Origin: Actinosynnema sp. ALI-1.44
Lineage (GTDB): Bacteria > Actinomycetota > Actinomycetes > Mycobacteriales > Pseudonocardiaceae
Length of the DNA: 64,000 nt
Direction: 5' to 3'
Assembly: GCF_001984155.1 (NCBI RefSeq)
Contig: NZ_MTQO01000049.1
Span: 248,001 to 312,000, forward strand
Shown here: positions 16,368-24,377 of the stretch, piece after piece
Numbering within the stretch: position 1 is the first letter of the stretch
How the letters are laid out: each line of letters begins with the position of its first letter
Notes under the pieces: generated by a model
The model's database searches: none
Seen by the model: the letters and a program-made list of their open reading frames with translations, nothing else
What the model was told of the DNA's origin: nothing
Position numbers and translations under genes: made by a program

Positions 16368-17924
16368 GTGTTGCGCGATCCCCTTCACTCCGAACCCGCG
16401 GCCGGTCCAAGACGTCGCTCACTCACGCTGCTCAGCACCGTGCTCACCGCCGTGCTCGCCACTGGGGCCCTCGCGAGTTGCGCTCCCCCACCGCAAGCCA
16501 CGAACAGCACGGGTGGCACGCTGCGCATCGCCGCCGCGACCGACGCGGGCGAGACCCTCAACCCGTATGCGAGCAACCAGAGTCCCACCCAGCAGCTGCG
16601 GAGCGCTCTCCTCTACGAGGGCCTCACCCACCTCGACCCCAAGGGCAAGGTGGAATGGCGCCTGGCAACGGACATGACTCCGAATCCCGACCGCAGCGAG
16701 TGGACGATCAAGCTTCGCCCCGGAGTCAGGTTCACCGACGGGAGCGAGTTCACCTCCGCCGATGTCGTGGCCAGCATCAAGTACCTGCGCGACCCGGCGC
16801 ACGCCGCACAGGGGCTGGCGTTCATCGAACGGGTCAACCCGGACGCCGTCACGGCGGTGGACAAGTTGACCGTCCGGGTAGGACTGAGCAAGCCCTTCGC
16901 GCCGTTCAAGGAAATCTGGGCGAACGTCCTGCTGCCGATGACCAAGGCGGGCTCGGCACCGGCGAAACCGATCGGGACCGGGCCGTTCGCGGTCAGGTCC
17001 TTCACCGCCGGGCGTCAGTCCACACTGGAGCGATTCGGCGACTACTGGGGCGAGCGGCCCCAGCTCGACGCCGTCGACATCATCGAGTTCCAGAGCCAGC
17101 AGGCACAGGCCAACGCCCTGTTGTCCAACCAGGTCGACGTGGCATCGGGCGCGACCCCGACCATCGCGAAGTCCCTCGCGGGCCGCAACGACATCCAGGT
17201 GCTCGACAGCAAGGGCGATTTCACGCTGCGGATCGGCTTCAACACCACGATCGCACCCTTCGACGACGTCCGGGTACGCCAAGCGCTGCGGCTGCTGATC
17301 GACCGCGACCAGGTCGTGTCCAACGCGTTGGGCGGGTACGGCCGCGTGGCCAACGACCACGAAGGGGGCACGCCCCAGTGCGGTGACCCGGGTATCGCGC
17401 AACGCAAGCAGGACATCGAGCAGGCCAGGAAGCTGCTCGCCGAAGCGGGTCAGCCGAACCTGTCGTTCACCATCACGACCGACGGCCTGCTGCCCGGCAT
17501 GCAGGAACTGGCTCAGGTGTTCGCCGAGAACGCGGCCAAGGCCGGTGTGAAGGTCACCGTCGACGTCCCGACGGTGCCGGAGTTCCTGTCCAAGTGGACC
17601 AAGTGGCCGGTGTTCATCGACTTCAACCCGATCCCCTACCTGCCGACCGTGATCGGATCGCTGCTGCCGGGACGCGTCGGGAACGCCACGCACTGGGACA
17701 ACGCCGACTTCGTCCGGCTCTCCGACGAGCTCTTCGTGGCGCCTGAGCAGCAGCAGTGCTCGATCATGAACCGGATGCACCGGATCGAGCACGAACAGGG
17801 CGCGATGATCACACCCGCGTTCGTCAACGTGCTCCTGCCGCACCGCGGCAACGTCCGCGGGCTGGTGCCGGACGTCAACGGCCGCCCGCTCACCTTCCTG
17901 ACGAACGTGACCGTCGCAGGCTGA
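16368..17924 (+). CDS. ABC transporter substrate-binding lipoprotein, DppA/OppA family (SBP family 5)
   Basis: This 518-aa extracellular binding protein starts with a short Arg-containing n-region, a hydrophobic core and the lipobox LASC, giving lipidation at a Cys near residue 40. The mature part shows family-5 features: LRIAAATDAGETLNPY, LYEGLTHLDPKG, GVRFTDGSEFTSADVVASIKYL and VRQALRLLIDRDQV. GGAG precedes the GTG at 16368. Family-5 proteins bind peptides, oligosaccharides or opines; LacI control hints at a sugar-containing ligand. Downstream are two permeases and one double ATPase. Confidence 0.9.
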   Translation: MLRDPLHSEPAAGPRRRSLTLLSTVLTAVLATGALASCAPPPQATNSTGGTLRIAAATDAGETLNPYASNQSPTQQLRSALLYEGLTHLDPKGKVEWRLATDMTPNPDRSEWTIKLRPGVRFTDGSEFTSADVVASIKYLRDPAHAAQGLAFIERVNPDAVTAVDKLTVRVGLSKPFAPFKEIWANVLLPMTKAGSAPAKPIGTGPFAVRSFTAGRQSTLERFGDYWGERPQLDAVDIIEFQSQQAQANALLSNQVDVASGATPTIAKSLAGRNDIQVLDSKGDFTLRIGFNTTIAPFDDVRVRQALRLLIDRDQVVSNALGGYGRVANDHEGGTPQCGDPGIAQRKQDIEQARKLLAEAGQPNLSFTITTDGLLPGMQELAQVFAENAAKAGVKVTVDVPTVPEFLSKWTKWPVFIDFNPIPYLPTVIGSLLPGRVGNATHWDNADFVRLSDELFVAPEQQQCSIMNRMHRIEHEQGAMITPAFVNVLLPHRGNVRGLVPDVNGRPLTFLTNVTVAG

Positions 17925-17939
17925 CCTGGAAGGGATGGC

Positions 17940-18920
17940 ATGTCTCGCCTGGCAACACGGTTGGCAACCAATTCGAAACACGCGGCGGTCACGTGGCTGG
18001 TGCGCCGGGTCCTTCTCGGCGTGCTGATCCTGGTGCTGGTCTCGATGCTGCTCTTCCTCGTGACGCAGGTGTTGCCGGGAGACGTGGCGCGGATCATCCT
18101 CGGCAAGGACGCGACGGCCGAGCAGGTGGCCGACCTCCGCCTCCGGCTCGGTCTCGACCAGCCGCTCGTCGCCCAGTACTGGCACTGGCTCACCGGCGTG
18201 CTCACCGGCGAAATGGGCACATCCCTGGCGAACGGCGAGCCCGTGGCGGGCATCATCGGCCCGCGGGTGCTCAACTCGGTCACGCTCGGTCTCTTTTCGA
18301 CGGTGCTGATCCTCCCGCTCGCGGTGGTCATCGGTGTCTTCAGCGCGCACAAGCGCGACAGCCCGTTGGACAGGGCATTCGTCGCGGTGTCGTCGCTTTT
18401 CACGGCACTGCCCGCGTTCGTCGTGGGAATGCTGCTGATCGCGTTCTTCGCCACCTCGGTGTTCGGCGTGCTCCCTGGGGTCTCGAACATCCCGCCGGGA
18501 CACATGCCCTGGTGGTATCCGGCACAACTGGTCCTCCCGGTCGCCACGCTCACGCTCATGGGCGTGATGTATCTCGGCCGCCTGGTCCGGGCCTCGTTCA
18601 TCGACGCGATGAACAGCGAGTACGTCCAGATGGCAGTCCTCAAGGGACTCAGTGGCCGCCGCATCCTGTTCCGGCACGCCCTTCCCAACGCGATCGCGGC
18701 GAGCCTCCCGGCCGCCAGCCTGGTCACTGCGGTGACCGTCACGGGCATCGTGGTGGTCGAGTACGTCTACTCGTATCCGGGCCTCGGCACGGCGGTGGTC
18801 AGCGCCGTGAACTCCCATGACCTGCCCGTGATGCAGGCGGGCATCCTCATCCTGGCAACCGCGTACTACCTCTTCAACCTGCTCGCCGATGTCCTCGCGG
18901 TGTTGGGAAAGCAGCGATGA
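17940..18920 (+). CDS. ABC transporter permease, DppB/OppB type
   Basis: This 326-aa protein has six predicted membrane helices. It has the long first-helix region and periplasmic loop of DppB (LILVLVSMLLFLVTQVLPGDVARIIL) and the EAA-loop segment YVQMAVLKGLSGRRILFRHALPNA near residue 225. It starts 16 nt after the binding protein gene and overlaps the next permease by ATGA. Confidence 0.9.
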   Translation: MSRLATRLATNSKHAAVTWLVRRVLLGVLILVLVSMLLFLVTQVLPGDVARIILGKDATAEQVADLRLRLGLDQPLVAQYWHWLTGVLTGEMGTSLANGEPVAGIIGPRVLNSVTLGLFSTVLILPLAVVIGVFSAHKRDSPLDRAFVAVSSLFTALPAFVVGMLLIAFFATSVFGVLPGVSNIPPGHMPWWYPAQLVLPVATLTLMGVMYLGRLVRASFIDAMNSEYVQMAVLKGLSGRRILFRHALPNAIAASLPAASLVTAVTVTGIVVVEYVYSYPGLGTAVVSAVNSHDLPVMQAGILILATAYYLFNLLADVLAVLGKQR

Positions 18921-19759
18921 GCACCCGGGAAGCCACGGTGCTCAGCCGCGCTCTGCGCACCGGACAGGCCCGGCTCGGCCTCACGCTGCTCGCGGTGGTC
19001 GCACTCGTGGTCGCGTTCGGACACTTCTTCGCCCGCTACGCCCCGGACGCCATCGTCGGGCGGCCCTTGGAGACGCCGAGCACGAGGTTCCTGCTCGGCA
19101 CCGACATCCTCGGGCGTGACGTCCTGAGCCGCCTGCTCAACGGCGGGTTCGCCCTCTCCTGGATGGCGGTTCTCGCCGCGGGGCTCGGCGTGTTCCTCGG
19201 CTGCCTCGTCGGCCTCACCGCCGCGTACCGCGGCGGTGGCGTGGATGCGGTGCTCATGCGGGCCATGGACGTCCTGCTCAGTTTCCCGGAGATCATCTTC
19301 GTCCTGGTGTTCGTGTCCGTGCTCGGTCGTAGCACCCTGCTGACCGCTGTGCTCGTCGGCGTGGCGTTCGTGCCCGGTGTCTCGCGGGTGATGCGCGGCG
19401 CGGCGATCCCGGTGATCGGCAGCGAGCACGTGCTCTGGGCGAAGGCCAACGGGCTGCCGCCGAGGCAGATCCTGCTCCGGGAGGTGCTGCCCGGCGTGAC
19501 CTCGCCGCTCATGGTGGAGACCGGCATGCGGCTGGTGTGGGCGGTGTCGGCGATCGCGTCGCTGAACTACCTCGGGTTCGGTATCGCGCCGCCCGCGGCG
19601 GACTGGGGCCGGATGGTCGGCGAGAACCAGGACGGCCTGCCGGTCGCTCCCCTGCCGGTCCTGGCGCCGATCGCGCTGATCCTCATGATGGCGCTTGGCG
19701 GCAACCTGATCGCCGAGTCCGTTGCCAGAGCGGTCGGCCACACCGAGGGAAAGGTCTGA
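18917..19759 (+). CDS. ABC transporter permease, DppC/OppC type
   Basis: This 280-aa protein has six predicted helices. The N-terminal cytosolic stretch is followed by a membrane helix and the family motif LLGTDILGRDVLSRLLNGG. The EAA loop reads VLWAKANGLPPRQILLREVLPG (about residue 175). It pairs with the DppB-like subunit as the membrane channel. Translation is coupled to the upstream gene (ATGA) and the ATPase gene starts 1 nt after its stop. Confidence 0.9.
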   Translation: MSTREATVLSRALRTGQARLGLTLLAVVALVVAFGHFFARYAPDAIVGRPLETPSTRFLLGTDILGRDVLSRLLNGGFALSWMAVLAAGLGVFLGCLVGLTAAYRGGGVDAVLMRAMDVLLSFPEIIFVLVFVSVLGRSTLLTAVLVGVAFVPGVSRVMRGAAIPVIGSEHVLWAKANGLPPRQILLREVLPGVTSPLMVETGMRLVWAVSAIASLNYLGFGIAPPAADWGRMVGENQDGLPVAPLPVLAPIALILMMALGGNLIAESVARAVGHTEGKV

Positions 19760-19760
19760 A

Positions 19761-21518
19761 GTGCGCAAGGAAGTGGACATCTCCGGCATCACGGTCACCC
19801 TGGACGCCACGGGCAACGACATCGTCAGGGATGTGGGCTTCGAACTCGGCCGCGGCGAGGTCATGGGCGTGGTCGGCGAGTCGGGCTCCGGCAAAAGCAC
19901 ACTCGCCCTCGCCCTGCTCGGGTTCGCCAGGAAAGGCGCGACGATCACCGGCGGGCGGGTGGTCGTCGACGGCGTCGACCTGCTCGCCCTGCCGGAACGG
20001 GACTTGCGCCGCATGCGGGGAGCCAAAGTCGCCTACGTCCCTCAGGACCCGGCAACAGCACTGAACCCGAGCCTGAACCTCGCGACCCAACTGACCGAGG
20101 GACTGCGGCTGCCCAAGCGCGAGGCGCTGTCGCGCGTCCGCACGCTGCTCGACACTGTTCGATTGCCCAGTGACGACGCGTTCCTCAACCGCCGTCCTCG
20201 GCAGCTGTCCGGAGGACAACAGCAGCGCGTGGCCATCGCCATGGCGATCGCGGCCGGGCCGCGGCTGATCGTGTTGGACGAGCCGACCACCGGCCTCGAC
20301 GTCTCCACTCAGGCGCACGTACTGCAACTGGTACGCGATCTGTGCCGCGACCACGACATGGCGGCGATCTACGTGTCCCACGACCTCGCCGTGGTGGCCG
20401 ATGTCGCCGACCACGTGACCGTCATGTACGGCGGCGAGGTCGTCGAAAGCGGCAGCAACCACGGAGTACTCGCCCACGCCGCCCATCCGTACACCCGCGC
20501 CCTGCTGGGCGCCGTACCATCCCCGACCCACCGCCACCACCTCGTCGCGATCCCCGGGCACGCCCCCGGCCCCAACGAAAGCCGACACGGCTGCGTCTTC
20601 GCACCTCGATGCGACCACGCCACGGCGGAATGCACAACGACCCGTCCCCACCTCGCGCCTTCACCGGCAGGCACGCTGGCTCGTTGCCTGCGGATGGACG
20701 AGATGGCGTGGGCACCCCGGGATCTGCCGCCCACGAACGACTCTCACGTGACTTCCGACCACATCGCGTTCTCGGTTGCCGGGCTGAACGCGGGCCACGG
20801 CGGCAAGCAGGTCCTCTTCGACGTGTCCTTCGGTGTGGCACGGGGCGAATGCCTGGCCGTCGTCGGCGAGTCGGGCAGCGGCAAGACCACGATGTCGCGC
20901 TGCCTGGTGGGCCTGCACGAGGAACAACACGGCACCCTGACGTTCGAAGACCGCCCGATCCCAGCCACAGCGGGTCAACGAACGAAGCAGACCCGCCGCG
21001 AGATCCAGTACATCTTCCAGAACCCCTACGGCTCGCTCAACCGCCATCGCAGCGTGGAAGACAGTTTGGCCGTGCCACTCCAGCACCATTTCGGCACGAC
21101 CAAGCGCGAGGCGAGGCAGCGCGTGCGTGCGGCACTCGAACGAGTCGAGATACCGGCGCGGTTCGCCGGGCACTACCCGGCCGAACTGTCCGGAGGGCAA
21201 CGCCAGCGCGTCGCGATCGCACGTGCCCTGGTATGCGAGCCGAAACTGCTCATCTGCGACGAAGTGACGTCCGCGCTCGACGTGTCCGTACAGGCAGCTG
21301 TCGTGGAGCTGCTGCGTTCTCTGCTGGGCGACGGCCTGTCGATCATCTTCGTGACCCACGACCTCGCGGTGGTCCGGAGCATCGCCGACAGTGTCGTAGT
21401 GCTGAGCCAGGGTCAGGTCGTGGAATCAGGCACGACCGACTCCGTGCTCACCAACCCCTCGCACCACTACACCCGAAGCCTGATGGCCGCCACGCTCGAA
21501 GTCCACGCCGCGACGTAG
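19761..21518 (+). CDS. Double-ATPase ABC transporter subunit (DppD-DppF fusion)
   Basis: The 585-aa protein carries two complete ABC cassettes. Walker A motifs GESGSGKST (about residue 38) and GESGSGKTT (about residue 375), LSGGQQQRVAIAMA and LSGGQRQRVAIARA signatures, and Walker B VLDEPTT and ICDEVTS are all intact. Between them is an oligopeptide-ATPase C-terminal region with Cys residues (CVFAPRCDHATAEC, then RCL). GTG at 19761 follows GAGGGAAAGG. It powers the adjacent importer. Fused DppDF subunits are common in actinomycetes. Confidence 0.9.
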   Translation: MRKEVDISGITVTLDATGNDIVRDVGFELGRGEVMGVVGESGSGKSTLALALLGFARKGATITGGRVVVDGVDLLALPERDLRRMRGAKVAYVPQDPATALNPSLNLATQLTEGLRLPKREALSRVRTLLDTVRLPSDDAFLNRRPRQLSGGQQQRVAIAMAIAAGPRLIVLDEPTTGLDVSTQAHVLQLVRDLCRDHDMAAIYVSHDLAVVADVADHVTVMYGGEVVESGSNHGVLAHAAHPYTRALLGAVPSPTHRHHLVAIPGHAPGPNESRHGCVFAPRCDHATAECTTTRPHLAPSPAGTLARCLRMDEMAWAPRDLPPTNDSHVTSDHIAFSVAGLNAGHGGKQVLFDVSFGVARGECLAVVGESGSGKTTMSRCLVGLHEEQHGTLTFEDRPIPATAGQRTKQTRREIQYIFQNPYGSLNRHRSVEDSLAVPLQHHFGTTKREARQRVRAALERVEIPARFAGHYPAELSGGQRQRVAIARALVCEPKLLICDEVTSALDVSVQAAVVELLRSLLGDGLSIIFVTHDLAVVRSIADSVVVLSQGQVVESGTTDSVLTNPSHHYTRSLMAATLEVHAAT

Positions 21519-21562
21519 CACCTTCCGCAGTCGGTCTGCGTTGCCCCGGACGTCGTACCGTG

Positions 21563-21715
21563 ATGGGTCCGGTCGAACGAATCCTGGCGCAGGGCCCCGG
21601 GTCGGGCAAGATCGACCTCACCATCGAGGTCGACGGCAAGCTGTTCAAGGAAGCTCACGCCGACGGTTACGGTGTCGCCAATGCCAGCGGCAACATAGGC
21701 ACACTGGGCAACTGA
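21563..21715 (+). CDS. Small open reading frame of 50 codons, possibly a gene remnant
   Basis: The frame begins ATG GGT CCG and ends TGA. The product has a plausible protein composition in its second half (KIDLTIEVDGKLFKEAHADGY), unlike the Arg/Pro-rich shadows around it. There is no good ribosome binding site. It may be a short real gene or the surviving part of a larger one. The family is not recognised. Confidence 0.3.
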   Translation: MGPVERILAQGPGSGKIDLTIEVDGKLFKEAHADGYGVANASGNIGTLGN

Positions 21716-21785
21716 CAGCCAGTACCAGTCGCGTACCCCGCGCAACGCCAGTCGATTCGGTCGCCGTGGACAAGTGAGGGACGGC

Positions 21786-22064
21786 ATGGTGAGCGCCTTC
21801 CCCACGCGTTCACAGCGGCTGGATCACGTCTTCATGACCCTGTTCGTGCTCGCCCTGCTCGCGGCGACTGTCCTGATCGACAGCGGTTATTTTGCCCAGA
21901 ACGCTGGGACATGGATGCGCAGTTCGGTCGGGATCGTCGGCGGGAGAACGAGAGTTCAGCGGGCGCGACCGATGTTTCGGTCCGCGTCGGAGCCGTGGAG
22001 CATGAGCGTGGTTTCCTCGATACGGCTGAAGCGTCCGTCGGGCGCGAAATCGCCGAAAACGTAG
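21786..22064 (+). CDS. Possible small membrane protein, 3' part overlapping an antisense gene
   Basis: Residues 1-40 look real: a polar start and a membrane helix HVFMTLFVLALLAATVLI, with GAGGGAC before the ATG. After about residue 45 the sequence turns Arg-rich and overlaps the SnoaL-like gene on the other strand, so the true C-terminus may have been lost. It is either a truncated gene or a 92-aa single-pass protein. Confidence 0.3.
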   Translation: MVSAFPTRSQRLDHVFMTLFVLALLAATVLIDSGYFAQNAGTWMRSSVGIVGGRTRVQRARPMFRSASEPWSMSVVSSIRLKRPSGAKSPKT

Positions 22065-22348
22065 ACCTCCGTGCGTACGGTCGATCCGTCCGTCTTGGTG
22101 ACCTCGACGGTGTGGCGGTCGGCGTAGTGGGCGCCGTCGTACAGCTCGTCATGGACCTCGATGGACCCTGCGGCCACGATCGTGCGCAGGTGGGCGATGT
22201 GCTCGACAAACCCCTCGCGGTCATCCCACTCACCGTCGGTACGTTGGCGGTAGTCGGGGGTGAAGTGCCGGTCGACGGCCTCGTACAGGTCGAGATCGGG
22301 GCTGAACAGCAGGTCGGTGAGGGCGGCACGAATACCGGTCCGGTTCAT
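21956..22348 (-). CDS. SnoaL/NTF2-like domain protein
   Basis: This 130-aa protein has the cone-shaped NTF2-like pattern. An N-terminal helix is followed by VDRHFTPDYRQRTDGEWDDREGFVEHIAHLRTIVA and then strands IEVHDELYDG, DRHTVEVTKTDGST and VYVFGDF. Members are small hydrolases, isomerases or ligand-binding proteins, so no reaction is assigned. It is divergent from a MarR gene with twin palindromes between them, so it is the probable target of that regulator. GGAAGGAC precedes the ATG. Confidence 0.75.
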   Translation of the reverse strand: MNRTGIRAALTDLLFSPDLDLYEAVDRHFTPDYRQRTDGEWDDREGFVEHIAHLRTIVAAGSIEVHDELYDGAHYADRHTVEVTKTDGSTVRTEVYVFGDFAPDGRFSRIEETTLMLHGSDADRNIGRAR

Positions 22349-22376
22349 GGTGGTCCTTCCCCAGCTCCAGTCGATA

Positions 22377-22436
22377 TGCGTGCGCCGCGCACGCACTACT
22401 GGGAAGATAGCACATGATGCGTGCGCGGCGCACGGT
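22377..22436. promoter_or_regulatory. Twin palindromic operators between the MarR and SnoaL-like genes
   Basis: Site 1 (22377-22395) is a perfect 19-bp palindrome, TGCGTGCGC-C-GCGCACGCA. Site 2 (22418-22436) repeats TGCGTGCGC-G-GCGCACGGT with two mismatches at the end. The two centres are 41 bp apart, about four helical turns, placing both dimers on one face. Together they also form a perfect 16-bp inverted repeat. MarR proteins bind such 16-20 bp dyads. Confidence 0.8.
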
Positions 22437-22454
22437 CCACGGTAGTCTGCACAG

Positions 22455-22898
22455 ATGCAGAACGAGGTAGGAGGCGAGATCGCCGACGCGCTGGGTGTGT
22501 TGCTCAGGCGCGCTACGCGGGTCCAGCTGTACAAGACGCTGACCGCCGACATGGGTGAAGCGCTGGACGAACTGACCTACCCGGTCCTGAGCGCGGTGGC
22601 CAGGATCGGCCCCCGGAGCGCAGCCGACCTGGCCTCGGAGGTGGGTCTCGATCGCTCCGGCGTCACCCGGCGCGCCTCCAGGCTGGAACAGGCCGGGCTG
22701 CTCTGCCGCGAACCCGACCCCCTCGACCGGCGAGCGACCCTGCTGGTCCTCACCGAGCACGGTGAACGCGCGGTGGACGAGCTACGCCGCCGTCTGGCCG
22801 CTCACATCGCCGCAAGCCTCACCACCTGGCCACCAGGCGAAGCTCAGGCCTTCGCCCGCGGCCTGCGCCGGTTCATCACCGAAGGCCCCTTTGCCTGA
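22455..22898 (+). CDS. MarR-family transcriptional regulator
   Basis: This 147-aa winged-helix protein has dimerisation helices at both ends and a central DNA-binding region: RIGPRSAADLASEVGLDRSGVTRRASRLEQAGLL, then the wing DPLDRRATLLVLTEHG. The start lies 19 bp beyond the second operator, consistent with autoregulation. The target is probably the divergent SnoaL-like gene. The ligand is unknown. Confidence 0.88.
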   Translation: MQNEVGGEIADALGVLLRRATRVQLYKTLTADMGEALDELTYPVLSAVARIGPRSAADLASEVGLDRSGVTRRASRLEQAGLLCREPDPLDRRATLLVLTEHGERAVDELRRRLAAHIAASLTTWPPGEAQAFARGLRRFITEGPFA

Positions 22899-23093
22899 GC
22901 CGTCGAGCAGCCCTCAACGGCGGAAGCCTGTCGGCACTTGCACCTCCGGGCTCCCGTCGCAACCGCGAACCCCCACTCCAGTCCGACCGCCGCCGTTCGA
23001 CCAGGAACTGGGCGAAAGCGGTGAACACCTTCCGGGTGTCGGCCAGCGCGCGGAAGGCGGCGACGTGGACGTAGGTGCTGTCGGCGATGCCTT
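22899..23093 (-). pseudogene. Possible remnant of a reverse-strand gene
   Basis: On the reverse strand, a segment near 23090-22985 reads like true protein (IADSTYVHVAAFRALADT, then KVFTAFAQFLVERRR) but has no start codon in place and runs into an Arg-rich, low-complexity frame. It looks like the internal part of a decayed helical domain. No family could be assigned. Confidence 0.25.
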
Positions 23094-23939
23094 ATGGCGA
23101 TGACGTCCGCTGGGTGGCGCTGGGAAACATACGGCGGCATCGAAGTCCAGGTGCCAGACGGCTGGGGCTACGGCATCACCCAATGGCCACCGTGTATCGA
23201 ACAACCCCCGCGTCCCTACGTCGGACGGCCGGGCATGATCCCACTCGTCCACTGCGGGCAAATGGAAGTGCCGCCGCTGAACTCACGAGTCCCCTATCTA
23301 TGGCTCGACTCACGACTCGACGCCGGAGACCACACCCACGACTGTGGATGGACACAGCACACACGGATCATCGGCGGGATCTCCATCACCGTGCTCGACG
23401 CCGATGCCACACTGCGGACCCGGGTGCTCGAGTCCGCCCGTCCGGTCCTCGACGACACCGACTGTCCCGCTTACCACGCGATCACCGACGGGCCAACGAC
23501 ACGACCCGCTGCCGGACACCACGGACTGACCGGGATCGGCGCAGTCGAGTCCGTCACGATCTGTCGCTACGCGTTCGGCGACCGCCCGGCGCAGCCGGCC
23601 AATCCGGTGTTGTCCCTGAGCCGGATCGGCGGCGACGCCAGCAGGCAACTGGTCCAAGCGATCCTGGCCGCGCCTGAGGGCAGCGGGCCGAACACACCGG
23701 GCAACTGCGCACCGCACACGATGTACGGCGACGAGGCGCTGGTCCTCACTGTTCGGGGCACCACACGCACGCAGGAAGTATTCGTCCGCTACAGCGGATG
23801 CGACGCTCACGGCTTTGACGATGGCCATACCCGTCGGCGACTCACCGCCGACGCGCTCCGGCCCCTGCTTTCCGGGCCGCACCAACCACAACACGGCCTG
23901 CAGCGCACAGTGGCCGAACTCCTGCAACCAAGAACCTGA
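23094..23939 (+). CDS. Hypothetical protein of 281 residues
   Basis: The frame has real-gene composition: WRWETYGGIEVQVPDGWGYG at the start, a central region with LSRIGGDASRQLVQAILAAP, and a Cys-containing C-terminal third (GNCAPH, RYSGCDAHGFDDG). There is no signal peptide or membrane helix. The start may be either of two close ATGs (23094, 23100). I do not recognise the family. Nearby genes give no functional hint. Confidence 0.55.
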   Translation: MAMTSAGWRWETYGGIEVQVPDGWGYGITQWPPCIEQPPRPYVGRPGMIPLVHCGQMEVPPLNSRVPYLWLDSRLDAGDHTHDCGWTQHTRIIGGISITVLDADATLRTRVLESARPVLDDTDCPAYHAITDGPTTRPAAGHHGLTGIGAVESVTICRYAFGDRPAQPANPVLSLSRIGGDASRQLVQAILAAPEGSGPNTPGNCAPHTMYGDEALVLTVRGTTRTQEVFVRYSGCDAHGFDDGHTRRRLTADALRPLLSGPHQPQHGLQRTVAELLQPRT

Positions 23940-24377
23940 ACCGGTTTTCCGGCCGCGAAGCTGATGCGACGTGTTCGAGAAAAGCACGATGCCGCCCAGC
24001 GGCCGACACCCGTCGGACCTGTCCCGAATTGTTCGCGCACCCCGTCGGCAGTTCGGTAGTCACGCGACTACCGAATGGCGGAAGCCCCGGCATGGGGTGT
24101 AACGAGGATCAGGCACGCCCCGACTGTTGCCGCATGAGGCCGACCGAAGTTCGAGGTGGAGCTCAACCGATGGGCGTTCTGCATCCAGTCAGCGGCGGTG
24201 ACGAGGTGCGGGAGATCACCGGACTGGGAAGCTGGCCGCGCACGCGGCGGGAATCGGCGCGAGCGGTTCGGGAAGTGCGCGGCGCACCTGAGCCCACCGA
24301 CCTGGGCGGGGCGGTGTCCCCGCACCGCGAGACCAGCCCGGCTCGATCTCGACCGGACCATGCACTGAACCAGTGCG
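23940..24377. other. 438-bp intergenic region before the caspase-TreS gene
   Basis: No convincing gene is present; the open frames here are Arg/Pro-rich shadows. The only structure is a near-perfect hairpin at 24052-24075 (listed separately). No strong promoter hexamers or ribosome binding site were found before the downstream ATG at 24378, so that gene may have a leaderless or weak start. Confidence 0.5.
24052..24075. repeat. Inverted repeat / hairpin
   Basis: TTCGGTAGTC pairs with GACTACCGAA over a loop of ACGC (10-bp arms with the C-G closing pair). It lies 113 bp after the hypothetical gene and about 300 bp before the caspase-TreS gene. With no T-tract it could be a terminator of the upstream gene or a protein-binding palindrome. 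Confidence 0.5.

Noticed and set aside
16419-18818. 799-codon reverse open frame opposite the ABC binding protein and permease
   Set aside because: Low-complexity His/Arg/Asp shadow with no domain; the forward genes are clear.
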